This document shows positions 50,356 to 62,300 of a stretch of DNA of 64,000 bases, piece by piece (position 1 is the first letter of the stretch; each line of letters starts with the position of its first letter). The notes under the pieces were generated by a model, which saw only the letters and a program-made list of their open reading frames with translations, was not told the origin of the DNA and did not search any database. Source of the DNA: Rallus limicola (Eukaryota > Chordata > Aves > Gruiformes > Rallidae); contig JAKCOZ010000060.1 in NCBI GenBank assembly GCA_022605955.1, positions 1,510,501-1,574,500 on the forward strand, in the 5' to 3' direction. The translations under genes were made by a program, and so were the position numbers.

Positions 50356-52987
50356 CTGTGGTTTGTCTTCCTCAAGAAAGTTTGGGCAGCCTGTCAAAAG
50401 AATAACTGCACATGAATATGTTCATCAAAGTCCAGACCTCTACTGCCGCCAGAGCAGTAGCAGCAGCACTACATGCTGCAATGGAAATGCGTCGATGTGG
50501 CCTGGATGCTCTAGCTGGGGCAGGAAAACAAAAAGCAATCAGGTCCAGAGCTGCTCAGATGGTATTCTGAACAGATAAATATCTTTTAGAGGATGCTGTG
50601 ATGGAACACCAAGTCTGAGAGTAGGCAGAGATAGAGTGCTTTCTATAGACACATCCCAGGTATTGTTCTGGATTCAGCGCTCACCTCTCTGTGCTGCTGC
50701 TATACATCTTACTTTGGGAAGGGGAAAGGAGGGAAACACCCACAGGCAGGTTCTCAATGGTGAGAGTCTGGAGGACAGAGACATGGGAAGTGTCATGTTC
50801 GCCACCAACCTGCATACATGTGTTTTAATACAGGCTTTGGTCGCACAATAATGCCACATTTCTCCACCAGCTCCTCCATTCCCCTGTACATGAAACAAAA
50901 TTAGTATCTCAGAGGTCCCTTTGATCTGACACTGCTGAGTGTCCACGGACCCAGAGAAATATCACACCGTCCTTCTGTGAACGGCCCAGAAGTCCTTAGC
51001 TGATGCTTGGTTGGCCATCAGACCTGGTCAGGAGACATCTTCGTTCAACAGCTCAGCCAAAGCACAGCTCTTCTAACAGCACAGCCCTCCTAGTATTACA
51101 CTGCAATATTAACCTTGGCTCTGAGCCCAAATCCTGATGTGGGATTTAACTCACTATTCTGGCCCACAGGCAAGCAAGTAATCCTGGCAATACACTGTAA
51201 ATGGGCTAAACAGACATAAATCCTGGAATTATTAACATGCGTAGTATCCAAAACTGTCCTAAAAATACAAAGTCTATACCCTTCTCATATTAGCACTAGA
51301 AAATATTAATGAAAGAGGCAGCCAGCCTGTGAAAACTGATATTTTATCCATACATCTGATCCGGGTTTGTGCGCTTCTGCCGTTCAGCTTTGTAAACAGC
51401 TGGTAACCAACTGTAATTCAGATTTGAACCTGATAACTTCACTTCTCCAGCTCATTAGATAAAAATAGCAGAATTGTTGGGCTGTATTTTTCTTAAATCA
51501 AAGAAAATATTGAAATTCACATATTTCTCCCCTTAACATAACTCCCTGGAAATGCCTTACATAACCATGTAATGAAGATTACAACTGCATTGTCAAAAGG
51601 AGCCCAGTGCTAAAATTTGTTACAGAGACATTAGGGTAAGTGTTCCCAATTGTGAGCAGGTGGTACAAACACGAACCCTACTGAGATATAATGAGATGTG
51701 TATACATGGGAAGTTTAGGAACCTCCTGTGCATCTTTTTGAAAATGACATAAAACAACTTGCAATTAAACTCTATTTGATGCCAGATGAGAAACAAATGT
51801 TTTGGGGAAAGTAGTTTTTAATACAATAATAATTCACTTTACATGTGCATGCCAGCAGCTTTGCATGCTACTTCCCCAACCAGCAAGGAGCCTTACAATC
51901 ATTCAGCGGGGGATGAGATCTTCCATTTCACATATCCTTACAGGGATATTTCCTCTGAATTGCTGCGTTCGCACGACGGCAGCAGCTCAACGTGCCAGGC
52001 CTGCTTTTACACTTCTGCAAGGTCCCATCCAGAGGAGCACATTTACCTTTAAGGGAAGCAGCGTTACTCATTAAAAGAACAAAAGGAGCACTGGTGAAGC
52101 CAGAGGCTGACTGTGCTTTGACGGGCTGAAGTCTGAAGGTGTCCAAAAAGCCATTTCCACACCAGTTTTTTGAGTGAGATGTGACGGGAAGTGTCACCAG
52201 TGTTTCCTGTAGAACTGATTTTCTTCTCTTTTAGAAGCCCTAACATGTACCTACTAGTGGCATCCCTGATATGCAGAGAGGCACCTCCATTTTTCAGAGT
52301 ACACATCTTTTTTTCTGTGAATTAAATTCCCTGCCTGGATGGAGGGCACGGATCCTTCAGCTCAATGTGAATATACCCAGTAGGGTGCAGCGACCTACTG
52401 GGTAGACTGGGTCTCCGCAGGAGATGATGCTGTTATCTTTATGTAGATAGGGTATATTTTATTTCTTTCCATTGCTTCTTCAAGGTAGGAAAATTAATCT
52501 AAATAACACAATAGACTTCTGCAAGTTTCTCTCAAACTAAAAGAAGGTAACTTACATACATGTCAATATATAGGGTTAGTGTCCTGCACAAAGGAGTAGC
52601 ATGAACACAGTAAACAGTAAATGACATTGCAGCCACCATTTGTTTCTGCTAAAATTCTTAGAAATACTAGTTTCTGTACCATGCTTTGTAACTAAACTGG
52701 AAAAAATGAAGCAAGAGGCCAGGCAGTCTGGTAGGTATGTGAGTGAAGGATTACGGATTAATATGTTGCTGAAAAGCATGTTTCAATAAGCCACATTTTT
52801 TCCCTTAATTCCCTGTAGATCTTTGGTATATTTTCATGCTTATAGGCTCTCCTCAGTATCTGTAGCTTTTCTCAGCAGTGTGAAACAGAAGGAAAAGAGA
52901 TGAGAAGATGGAAGAAGCTTCTGCAATGCATCATTTGACAGGAAGTCAAGTTATCAGAACAAAGCGGTATAGGTATCAATCTTACAC

Positions 52988-52997
52988 CCATATATGG
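52988..52997. promoter_or_regulatory. consensus CArG box
   Basis: CCATATATGG is an exact match to the serum-response-factor consensus CC(A/T)6GG and is itself palindromic. It is flanked by ACAC on the left and TGT on the right. Downstream to about 53.1 kb lies unique AT-rich sequence with a TAATTA core near 53.06 kb. SRF binding is inferred from the motif only. Confidence 0.4.
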
Positions 52998-53631
52998 TGT
53001 ACGTCCTAGTTACCATACAGATATGAAAGGGCCATTAGGGCCTCTTATCAGCTGTATATTGGTGTAATTAAAGGGTTTGATAGCATTAACCTGAACTGTG
53101 AAAGTCTCCAGACAATGCACTCTATCAGTCATCTGACCCTTGAGTTTAAACAGCTACAAGAAGACTTTCTCCTCTGCTTTCCAAAGGGCACATCCAGCCC
53201 TTTTAAAGGAAAAGCCGTGATTTTGTTTCCCTTAAAAGTAAACTGTCCTTTTGAATCTAGCCTTCTACTCCAACAGCAATTTAAAAAAAAAATTTAAAAA
53301 GAAGATTTTTTTTCCCAAATACATTGCTATATTTTGGTGAATATCTAACATAGGGTACAGTAGAATTTATGCTTTTTTTTTTTTTTCCTCCCCTTGTGTG
53401 CTTTAGTAGCTGTACTGTGTTTTCCATTTTGCTCATGTTGTTTTGTGGTCAAATGACATGTGAGAATTTAGTAACAGTTTGTATTAATAGGGACCTTTCT
53501 TAGCTCTTTCCCTGTATACCCAAGGAAGACTAATTCTTTTTATCACACACTAAGAAGTTCAGATTTGATCTACTAGCTTAAACAAAATATGGAACTGGGT
53601 ATTTAGTTGCATTTTTGTCCTGCTGTTTTGC

Positions 53632-53798
53632 AGGGGATGCTGAAAAAAGCCTCTTATTTGCTATCCCAAAGGCTTTCTGAATTTACAGCTCAGATGATGG
53701 GAGACAATGAAGCCACTAATCATTGGGAAGATTTAATAAAGCTTTTACTTCGGGGAATTTGGACACACCTTAAATTCTTAGCAACGACTACATCATGA
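53632..53798 (+). CDS. weak candidate terminal exon
   Basis: A strong acceptor (tttttgtcctgctgttttgcag) is followed on the plus strand by an open stretch of 55 codons ending in TGA at 53796-53798. The peptide includes MLKKASYLLSQRLSEFTAQM and NHWEDLIKLLLRGIW, with amphipathic-helix character. No donor site is seen, so it could only be a last exon. I do not recognise the protein, and a chance frame after a chance acceptor is quite possible. Confidence 0.15.
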
Positions 53799-55434
53799 TC
53801 TTTTTTAAAAACAGTTTGTTTTTTTTAAAAAAAAGAAGGCATGGAAAGTGGGGCTGCTGAAAATTATTCCCAAAAGCGTCTTCAATTTTCAGATATAACT
53901 CCTTTTGCATCCAAAATTTTAATCACTTCCATAGAAAAGAACTTATCCAGTATTTTCAAAGGAGTGTATGGACCAGAACGAATCATGTAAAATCATTTCC
54001 AGTTTAGTAACTGGGTAGCTGTCTGGGCAATTCCCACCACAGTCATCTCACTCCTACTTTATCATGGTCAAAAGTAACCTCAATCTATCCTACTCACAGT
54101 TGGCCACACCTCTGCAACACCTTCTTATCTAAACCTCTGAACAGTTCCTTAAATTCTTAAGGAATCTTCTAAGTCTTGCAAAACACCTCTCTCTTTTTTC
54201 TTTGTTCTTTTTTTTTTCCTTTTCTGTTTCTTTTATCTAGCAGATTGGTATTTTGTGGGCTTTTCTGCATATGTTGCATTGTATAGAATGTCCTTTATTT
54301 ATGTAACATAAAAATGCCTAGACCACCCTCTCACCAAAATATCCCACCAAAGACTTTAGTCCTTGATATACAGAGGGAATAAAAATTTTAAATTTGCAGA
54401 AATCCTCTTTTCCTCCAGACACTTAGAGTCCAAATATCATTCACCAAAATCCCCCTGTTGATCTCTTCGTTGTTTTATGTATCTATCTATTTCATATTTA
54501 TATTAGACACAGTACTGACAGGAAATGTAAAGGAGAAAAAAAAACCCAAACCTGGCAGAAGTTGTTATAGCCAGATGTAATGTATGCTTTTTCCATATAT
54601 AGTAATGCAGTAAAAACATAATTTAACTTTACATTAAACTAAACATCATGTTTAAATTTCTCTCTAATAGAAACCTTACTCTAAATCAGTTACTACGGAT
54701 CAAGTAGCATGAAACTTTAAAATAAGAATTTTAATTCAGCTGGAAAGCGATGAAGGAGACTTTGGTAAACATTATTGTTATCTGTGCAATAGGCAACTTG
54801 AATGTTTACGAATGAATCGTAAATTAACTACACTAATAAAACAAACAGCTGTGCATGGCCATACAAGATTGGGATGGAATCATCACGTTGCCCTCAGCTA
54901 AAGTATAATATGCCTCCTAAATGAAGGGCAACTTTACCCTTCTTCTCTAAACAGAGCCTAAATAAACTCGCCATTGGTGTGGTAGAATTGATATTAAAAA
55001 GAATTACCTGAATTAAGCATGACTGTGTCTCGATCTTGCTGCTAGTATGGAGTAATGATGCTTTAAGCAGTGAAGCTGCGTTTACTGAGATTAATTTTAA
55101 TGATTTCTATGAGCTTTGGATAAGACCATCGGAAAGTGTGTTTTGCATTACATAAATCCAAGTAAATGATAGTGGATGTCCTTTTAACATGGCATGCTCC
55201 TCCTTTGAATATTTGCTAGGTGACAGACAAACTTTCTGCAAAATAGAGTTGTTCAAAGTGGATGTCACTGTTGAATCTGAGTATATCAAAGGTGCTTGTA
55301 AAAAATACTTAGGAGCAGAGGTCTTCATCCAGTAAGGGACAGACACCATGCCACGAGACTTATCTGACGATTACAACTAACCAATATAATTCAAGGAGCT
55401 CTGAATATGCATAAAGAATCATTTGCCGTTCATC

Positions 55435-55476
55435 TGTCACATTAAAGACGTAATTAGTGAAGGATGTCACATTAAA
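55435..55476. repeat. spaced direct repeat TGTCACATTAAA x 2
   Basis: The 12-mer TGTCACATTAAA occurs at 55435-55446 and 55465-55476, exactly 30 bases apart (about three helical turns), with a TAATTA core at 55451-55456 between the copies. The phasing would put two identical protein-binding sites on the same DNA face. It could equally be a small duplication. Confidence 0.7.
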
Positions 55477-56103
55477 CCATTAGCAGAAAGAGGGTTGGCG
55501 TTCATGAGGTATTTCTTGTAAATTCTTTAATAAACCCCGAAGTTTACATACAAAATTTTGGTGTTTGTAGGACATACTTTGTACCACATAGAAATGGAAA
55601 TTCTTGGGGAAATATCACAATTATTATTGATAAAAATAGAAAAGAGACAGACTAAGTTTATTGCAGTTCTCCCAAATGCCACCACTATGCAGGCAGCAAG
55701 TAGCAATGAAGCCCCTTACTCAGGCTGTTGCAAGTGTTAACCACTGAAGAGGGAAACAGGCATTTTCAGTCTTGCCATCTGCTATTAAGATTTGCTGTTT
55801 ATGTGCTTGCACATGAGTTGGTTTGTTGGTTAGCTGGTTAGGTGCTTGGTTGGTTTCTCAGCTAGGAAATCTTCCCAAATTCCCTATGTCACGTCCTAGG
55901 AAGTACTGGCTGACAAGCTCAAATACATCTGGTGTCCCAGAAATCTATCTCTCCACGTAGCGCTGGAGTACATCTGCATCAACACAGATGCTGCAGCAAT
56001 GTGTCATGTACCATTCCTGACCACTGCAAACTAACATCCATGCCTCCTGCTAAAGGCATCTGGAGGTTTGGGGTACACAAAGGAACTCGATGAAAGTCCG
56101 TAA

Positions 56104-56161
56104 GAATAAGATTGGACTTGATGATCCTCATGGATCCCTTTTGAGTATAGTCTATGATTCC
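56104..56161 (+). mobile_element. CR1 3' terminal scrap
   Basis: About 58 bases match the last part of a CR1: 'gattggacttgatgatcc' followed by 'tcatggatccctttt' and 'tctatgattcc'. It is strongly diverged and only 146 bases upstream of a second CR1 in the same orientation. It is an independent truncated insertion or the far part of a rearranged copy. Confidence 0.75.
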
Positions 56162-56307
56162 AACATAAATGTCACCAAAAAAAAAGGAAAAAAAAGAAGG
56201 CAAGAGAGTAGGTATTTTTATTGCTCAGGGGGTGGAGGTTATTGGTTTAGAACAATATATTGCTTCATAGTACTATTGAGTTGGTGTTATCTTTGTCAGC
56301 CTCAATG

Positions 56308-56676
56308 AAGGACAGGCTGAGGGAGCTGGGCCTCTTTAGCTTGGAGAAGAGGAGACTGAGGGGTGACCTTATGAATCTATATCAGGCTCTTCTCAGTGAT
56401 GGCCAGTCTTAGGACAAGGGGCAAAGGGTACAAGCTGAAGCAGAAGAAGTTCCATGCGAATATATGGAGAAACTCATTCCTGTGAGGGTGACAGGGCACT
56501 GGAACAAGCTGGCAAGAGAGGCTGTGGAGTCTCCTTAACTGGGAAATTCAAACCTGCCTGGATGTGTTCCTGTGTGATGTAGTCTGAGTGATGCTGCTCT
56601 GGCAGGGGGGTTGCACTAGATGATCCTTTGAGGTCCCTTCCAGCTCCTACTGTTCTGTGATTCTGTGATTTTGTGA
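56308..56676 (+). mobile_element. CR1 retrotransposon 3' fragment (about 370 bp)
   Basis: A plus-strand copy starts within the end of ORF2 ('gacaggctgagggagctggg', i.e. the RLRELGL segment). It continues through 'gaggggtgaccttatgaatc', 'gtgacagggcactggaacaagctgg' and 'gtgttcctgtgtgatgtagt', and ends in GATTCTGTGATTTTGTG. It resembles the 27.0 kb copy but lacks about 40 bases after 'gacctta', an internal deletion. It has no coding capacity. Confidence 0.95.
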
Positions 56677-59168
56677 AGTGTTCAAGGAGCAAGTCAGGAT
56701 GGAGAATTTTCTCAACTTATACTTCTTCTAGAGCAGAGGTAGGAGCAGAAGTCACAGAGCTTGTCCGAGGCCAACTTGAGCCACAGTATGTCTGTTAATC
56801 TGAGGTTGACCTCACTCTTTGAGTCAGTGGCTGCATTACCACTGCCAAGCATTAAAATGCTGCCCAGAAACACAAGACATTTTAAAGGTAGCATTTTTTT
56901 AAAAACAGCAATACATGGAAAAAGCATCAATTATAACTTTTAAGAAACAAACAAACAAACAAAACAAAACAAAAAAACAAAAAACGAATGCTGTAGCACT
57001 TTAAATAATTTAGGTCTCATCCAGAATAATTTTAAATCTGGAAATTAGTAGTCTTAGGGGAAAAAAAGAGGAATTAGGGAAAATAATCACATATAAAGAG
57101 TATGATTAGAATCATTTAATATTCTAGTTACTAAAGAGTGCTTAATTTTTAAAATCTCCCTGCTGTTTATCACAGTTAATAGAGAAACGTATGAGAGCAA
57201 AAATGAGGGTGTCAATCCATTATATCCATTTTGTTATCAAGAGTAATCACCGTGTGAAATCCAGGATTGAAGAAATGATGCTAATTTGAGGCACGCCAAG
57301 AGAGCAGCAATGCAACCTGCAGCTCCCATTGACCGCAGTCTCGTTCCTGATGGGCCATGGCAGAAGGAAAGTGGTACTGTGCTTCAACATCTCAAGTCAG
57401 GGGAACTAACCCTGGTTACCTCAGTCAGAGCAGCCCTGATATTCCTGCAAATTTGTTAATTTTCTATAAATTTATTCTGATATCTCTTCTTATTCTAGGA
57501 CATCTCTTTTTTTCTTTTATTTGACTGTCCCTTTTTTTTTTTCTGCTGGTGATGTACAAAATGCCGTTCTGACACACCTGGGAAGGGCCACTCATTATTT
57601 TTATGTTTCAGTAGGAAAAAAAAAAAAAAAAAGAAAGAGAGACATCGTTGGTTTTAATTTATGTGTTCCTTGGCTGAATCTTTGTATTTCAAGGTAGTTA
57701 GAGATAAAAGGATCGTAAGAACCTTTGCATAGCTTCCTACTTCGTGCCACTCTCACCTTCCTCAGAACTGGCTACAAGGTGAAATACAATAATGAAAATA
57801 CATTTAGCTTCTTAATTTCAGTAGTTCACTAGTAAGCTGTGAATGTCAAATGTTTTAGTCAGATTCATGCCTTTTAAGAATACTTTCTGTTTCGCCTTCA
57901 GCCCTCTGTACACACAGCCTAATTCATGTTATCTGATGTGCAGAAGGCAATCAAAGAAGTGAACTTCAAGACCTACAACCATTTGTATGGTTTCGTTGAA
58001 ACTTGCCTGGTTGGCATCTGAGGGTGATTTTAGGGTTTTCAAATCAAAACATAATATATTGTACCACTGTTAAAGCTGCTACTACTACTTGTAGCAAGAG
58101 ACTGCAGGAGAAAAAAGAAAAAAACAAAAAGCCTCAGAAAATTCCTGGTGAAATAATTAAACAATTAATTATATATCAAAAATGTTTTCAGAGCCTACAT
58201 GATACTGAATTATTTGCTTCTGAGCAGAGATGAGACCAAAGCTGAACAACAAATCCGGGCTCCTGAAGCTCCTATTTGCTGCAGACACCTCCTTACCAGT
58301 TACTCCATGCAGTTCTTTGTTGTGGGGTTTTATTTCACGCATGGTGTTTCACTTCAGCAGGTAATGCTCTGAACTTTGCAGGGTGACAGGGGACTGCCAG
58401 GGACAGAAAGCAGCTTCATAAATGATGATAGAGTGGTGAAAGCCCAAGCTTAAATAGTTTGCATAAGGAAGGGCCTGGGTATCAAATCAGTTGCAAGAGA
58501 AAGATACGTCCTTAATCAAGACGTGTACATTCAAGAGTGTCATACTTTCCATAAATTCATTTTAGAGCTAAAAAAAGAAACAAATTCCAAATCGTAAAAT
58601 CATAGAATCATTTCACAGCCCTTAGAAACAATGCTCAGCCCAGCCTGTGTCTGAATATGAAACACCTAAGAAATTAGGGACCAAATTCTGCTCTTATAAC
58701 AAAGCAATCAGTTATCATGGATAACATCCCTGTTGGACTGCAGATCTCTCCGCTGTACTTCAGAAGCAGCACACCAGTCTCAGACTGATGAAGTCTAAGG
58801 CACACCATTTGAACATTCTGGAGACTTGGTAAATCTGCTAAAACAGGAACAGGATTTTTTTTTTTCCCTACGATGTTATTCTGACTGCATGGGTTCTACA
58901 GGAAATGTAAAAACATCACTCAGTTGGAGGGTCATCCTCTTTCTTGACCTTGCATCTCTTGAGACAGTCTTCATCACTAGATACCGGATGAGGAAGAGTG
59001 GGTCTGAGGACCTATGACCCCACAGTGCTATACGGCCTCGAGCTGGACAATAACAGGCATGTACTTTGATACTGGCTCATGGATATTCTTGAGGTCTTTA
59101 ATTTTAAAGTCAGGAATGGGTTATTGTGATTACCTTCTTTGACTGAAACACACATGAGAGAACCTTAG
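56677..59168. other. AT-rich non-coding sequence
   Basis: No gene is recognised. Simple repeats include a (CAAA)n stretch at 56.94-56.98 kb and a 17-base A run near 57.62 kb. A possible, very degenerate CR1-like end ('aatcatagaatcat') near 58.60 kb is too short to call. Confidence 0.6.
56944..56985 (+). repeat. (CAAA)n / (CAAAA)n simple repeat
   Basis: AAACAAACAAAC units grade into CAAAA and CAAAAAAA units. It is an A-rich simple-sequence repeat, possibly derived from a retro-insertion tail. No element body is identified. Confidence 0.9.
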
Positions 59169-59367
59169 GAATCACAGAGTAGTTTGGGCTGGAAGGGACA
59201 TTAAAGACCATAAAGTTCCAACCCCCTGCCAGAGACAGGGACGCCTCTCACTAGACCAGGCTGCTCAGGGTCCCAACCAACCTGGCCTTGAACACCTCCA
59301 GGGAGGGGACAGCCACCACTTCCCTGGGCAACCCCCAGGCCTCACCACCCTCTTAGTGAAGAATTTT
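59169..59367 (-). mobile_element. CR1 retrotransposon 3' fragment, minus strand (about 200 bp)
   Basis: It opens with GAATCACAGAGTAGTTTGGG and continues with 'ctggaagggacattaaagac', 'ccaaccccctgcc', 'ctagaccaggctgctcag', 'ccttgaacacctccaggg' and 'caccaccctcttagtgaagaa'. This is the classic reverse complement of the avian CR1 3' untranslated region. The terminal repeat is reduced to about one unit. It is better preserved than the other short copies, so possibly younger. Confidence 0.95.
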
Positions 59368-62300
59368 TATGCAGTGATTCCTGCATAAATCCCAAATAAG
59401 TAACTGAAAACCCTCTATATTTTAGGCTTATTCATCAGCTACTTACAGTAAAGTAAGCCTCTGGCATTAGGATTTTGATTTCCACAAGGCAGAATTTTTA
59501 GTGCCAAGAAATTTCCTGTTTCTATTCTCACAGAGCTTGCCTCTGTGGAATCTGTGCAAAAAAACCAGCGGAATTACAACCATTGGAAATTCCCTGAAAC
59601 CAGAACATGGTCTGAAACTCCAGGTGTCTCTAGGTTTGATGGCAATGCACTTCAGTCTTCTGAAATAACATCCCAAACCAATGCAAGCATGGTTTGAGAT
59701 TGGCATCGATTAGGTGATGGTCTAACACCCTGAGATCTTCCAAGGGTGTCACTTCAAGAGGGACTTCAATTCTCAGAAACATGAGATGGAGAGCAGCTGG
59801 CATAGCAAAGGAGTACCATTTGCTATCATGGTTTGTGGTGTCTTCTTCCATACACTGATAGGGTCTGGGAGATTCTTGCTTGAGTTGGAGTTGACAGTTT
59901 TCAGACCAGAACTCCAGGTTATGTCATCACTCACAAGGCTCTGGTCTCTTTGATGGGAAATATGAATCCCAGCATTTTCCAGCTGTCAGCTCCAACTGTT
60001 TGTAGGGAAAGCATGGGTAGCGGGCTATAGAAACCTGGGCTTTTGACTTGTCACTGAAAAAATTTCTATGCAATACTAAATGGATTCCAGATATACAATT
60101 CTCACAAGATTAACTCTGCCTCCTCTCTTCGTTCATTCTAAGAAGTGAAGTATCTTGACATTGCGCTCACAACCACACCGGCAGACTGTGCAGACATGTC
60201 AAACTGCCTCCCAGGTAGCTTCTGAGATACTGGCCATGGTGTACTGGGTGGCAACGTGAAGGTCAGCTTCAAAGCTTGCCTGAGATGCAGGGTAAATCCT
60301 CAGATGGCAAATTTAAAGAGAGATCCATGTTGCCATGGCTACACTGCTGTTAACTCAAGCAGACGAGCTGGGGGATGTCGGCATGATCTGAGGTGAAATT
60401 CTTTCTTCTTGCAAATGTACTCTTGTACCCCTCTCCATGCCAGAGGGTATCAGAGCATCTTCAGTCAGAAGAGGACTCATGCTGAAGCTGGGTAGGCGCT
60501 GATGGAGAAGCAAATAGCGAAAGCCTACACAGGTGGGCACTCATGTCCTACATCCTCATACTAGTACAGCTGTGCTATAAATTACACCAGGGATGATCTG
60601 GACATTGGCTTATGAAGGACTGAGTTACTCAGCTTTGATAAAAGCAGCTTTTCACCCTTTTCTTTTTGGAGGTCAGTTCAGATAAAAGACTTCAGCTACA
60701 TGACTCACAAAAAGAAACAACATGTTCATTTCCCCTGCATTGATTGCTTACAGTTTTCTCTCTTCTTACCTGAGTCAGAAATGCAATTCCTACCTAGCAC
60801 CGAGCAAGTTGGGAGTCAATCTGCCTTAGGACACAGAAAAAGAGTCATCTAAACCAGTAACAGTTGCATTTTTTTTCATTTAAGATAATGGCAGCCTGGA
60901 TGCTCAGCACTCTCAGTATGGTTTTGCCAGACCCCCCCAAAGGCCATTAATGGGACTCCAAAAGTAAAGAAGAAATGTAACCCATACAAAAGTTAGAAGT
61001 AGTGCACAAAAAAATCTCCTTTCTCATTTCAAATACTGAGGAATTTTTCTGGAATCACAGGGCAATAGGGGTGCCAGCAAAGATTCAGAACAGGAAAGCT
61101 GCACTCAGAGTTCAAATTAAGGTGGCAAGTGAGTAAATATCAGGAAATGCTTACTTTATATTGCTTAAGAAAATAAGCTGTTTAATACTACACAGTCTTC
61201 TGAGGCTGATGGAGCATTAGTATTTTAGGCCATGCTATTTTCAGTTTGATAGATGCAGAAGAGGTGGTATAACAGACTGTGATAGGAAAATGGGTCTAGT
61301 CCAGCAAGAATAAATGTGTATGGCCAACAGGTGGATTGCGTTTCAGTGAGTGAAACTGTTGGCTCAAAAATATTCTGGTGTAAAAAACGTAAGTCCTTAT
61401 AAAACAAGTTCAGTGAGGAGTGTGGCAAAGGTCTGGCAGGAGCACGGGATGTCGCAAGGGAGTTGGCTGCAAGGCATTGCTTCTCCAAGCCCTTTTTCAC
61501 TGCTCACATCTGCCCTCAGTGTGCTCAGGGGGTCTCATAATGCACCTTTCTCTACCAAAGCAGAAGGTGAAGGTTAAGGTCTGTCTACCCTACCGAGTTC
61601 CCTGATCTCACAGTGGCATTCTTACAGTCTGTAATTTAATTGCTTAGTTAGAGGCTAGAAATCATAGTGCAGCATGGGGATCATGCCTAGGATTTCCAGT
61701 TCAGCTTTTATTTCAAGTCAGGTGCCCCATTCAGTCTCTGTTGAAGGTACTGGGAGCCTTTCTCTTCAGCTTCGTTGACTTTCAGATCAGGCTGTAGTAT
61801 ATTCTACTTAAGAAGCCACAAGCTTATATCATCTTTAAAGCTGGTTAGGCACTGTTTAATGGATCAGTAATGGCCAAGGGCAGAATAATTAAAGCAGTAT
61901 CTCAGTGGACTTAAGGAATTAGAAGAAAATGGAGATTTATGGAAAAAAATTCATTGTAAGAATGGAAACAATTTTCCTGCAATTGATCTGATATGCAGAT
62001 GAGTGCACCTTTACTCAAATTCATCTCTCTTCTCTCTTACTTAACAGAGGGCTTGACCCCAAACCCATTAAAATAGGGGAAAGACAAGTGTAGGTATATC
62101 CATAATAATTCACAACCTCCTAATTCCCCATTCAGTTTTCCTCATCTTCCCATCTTCATCAAATGCTTTTTTTTGTGAGTAATAGCAATGCCCAAAAGTG
62201 CTCGTCTCTGATGTGGTGTTCAAGTATCAGATGCTCTTGTACCACTCGTACTACCACATCGTGTTTCAGGAGTATGCTATTCAACCTGGGACTCCACATA

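Larger units (their letters stand above)
47661..52987. other. non-coding unique sequence, possibly with regulatory elements
   Basis: No exon or RNA gene is recognised. Two palindromic structures at 49.07 and 50.33 kb are listed separately. Open frames (up to 100 codons) have no domain. The stretch at 48.9-49.3 kb is unique and motif-dense and may be conserved non-coding DNA, but conservation cannot be tested here. Confidence 0.55.
52998..56103. other. non-coding unique sequence, motif-rich
   Basis: Apart from one weak exon candidate at 53.63 kb, no gene is recognised. Homopolymer T and A runs occur at 53.28, 53.37, 53.82 and 54.21 kb. The stretch 54.7-55.5 kb is unique, holds many homeodomain-type cores and a spaced direct repeat, and is the best candidate in the window for conserved enhancer-like DNA. 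A GGTT-rich stretch lies at 55.82-55.86 kb. Confidence 0.5.

Noticed and set aside
58595..58650. 'aatcatagaatcat' resembling a CR1 terminus
   Set aside because: Too short, and the following bases do not match the CR1 3' region.
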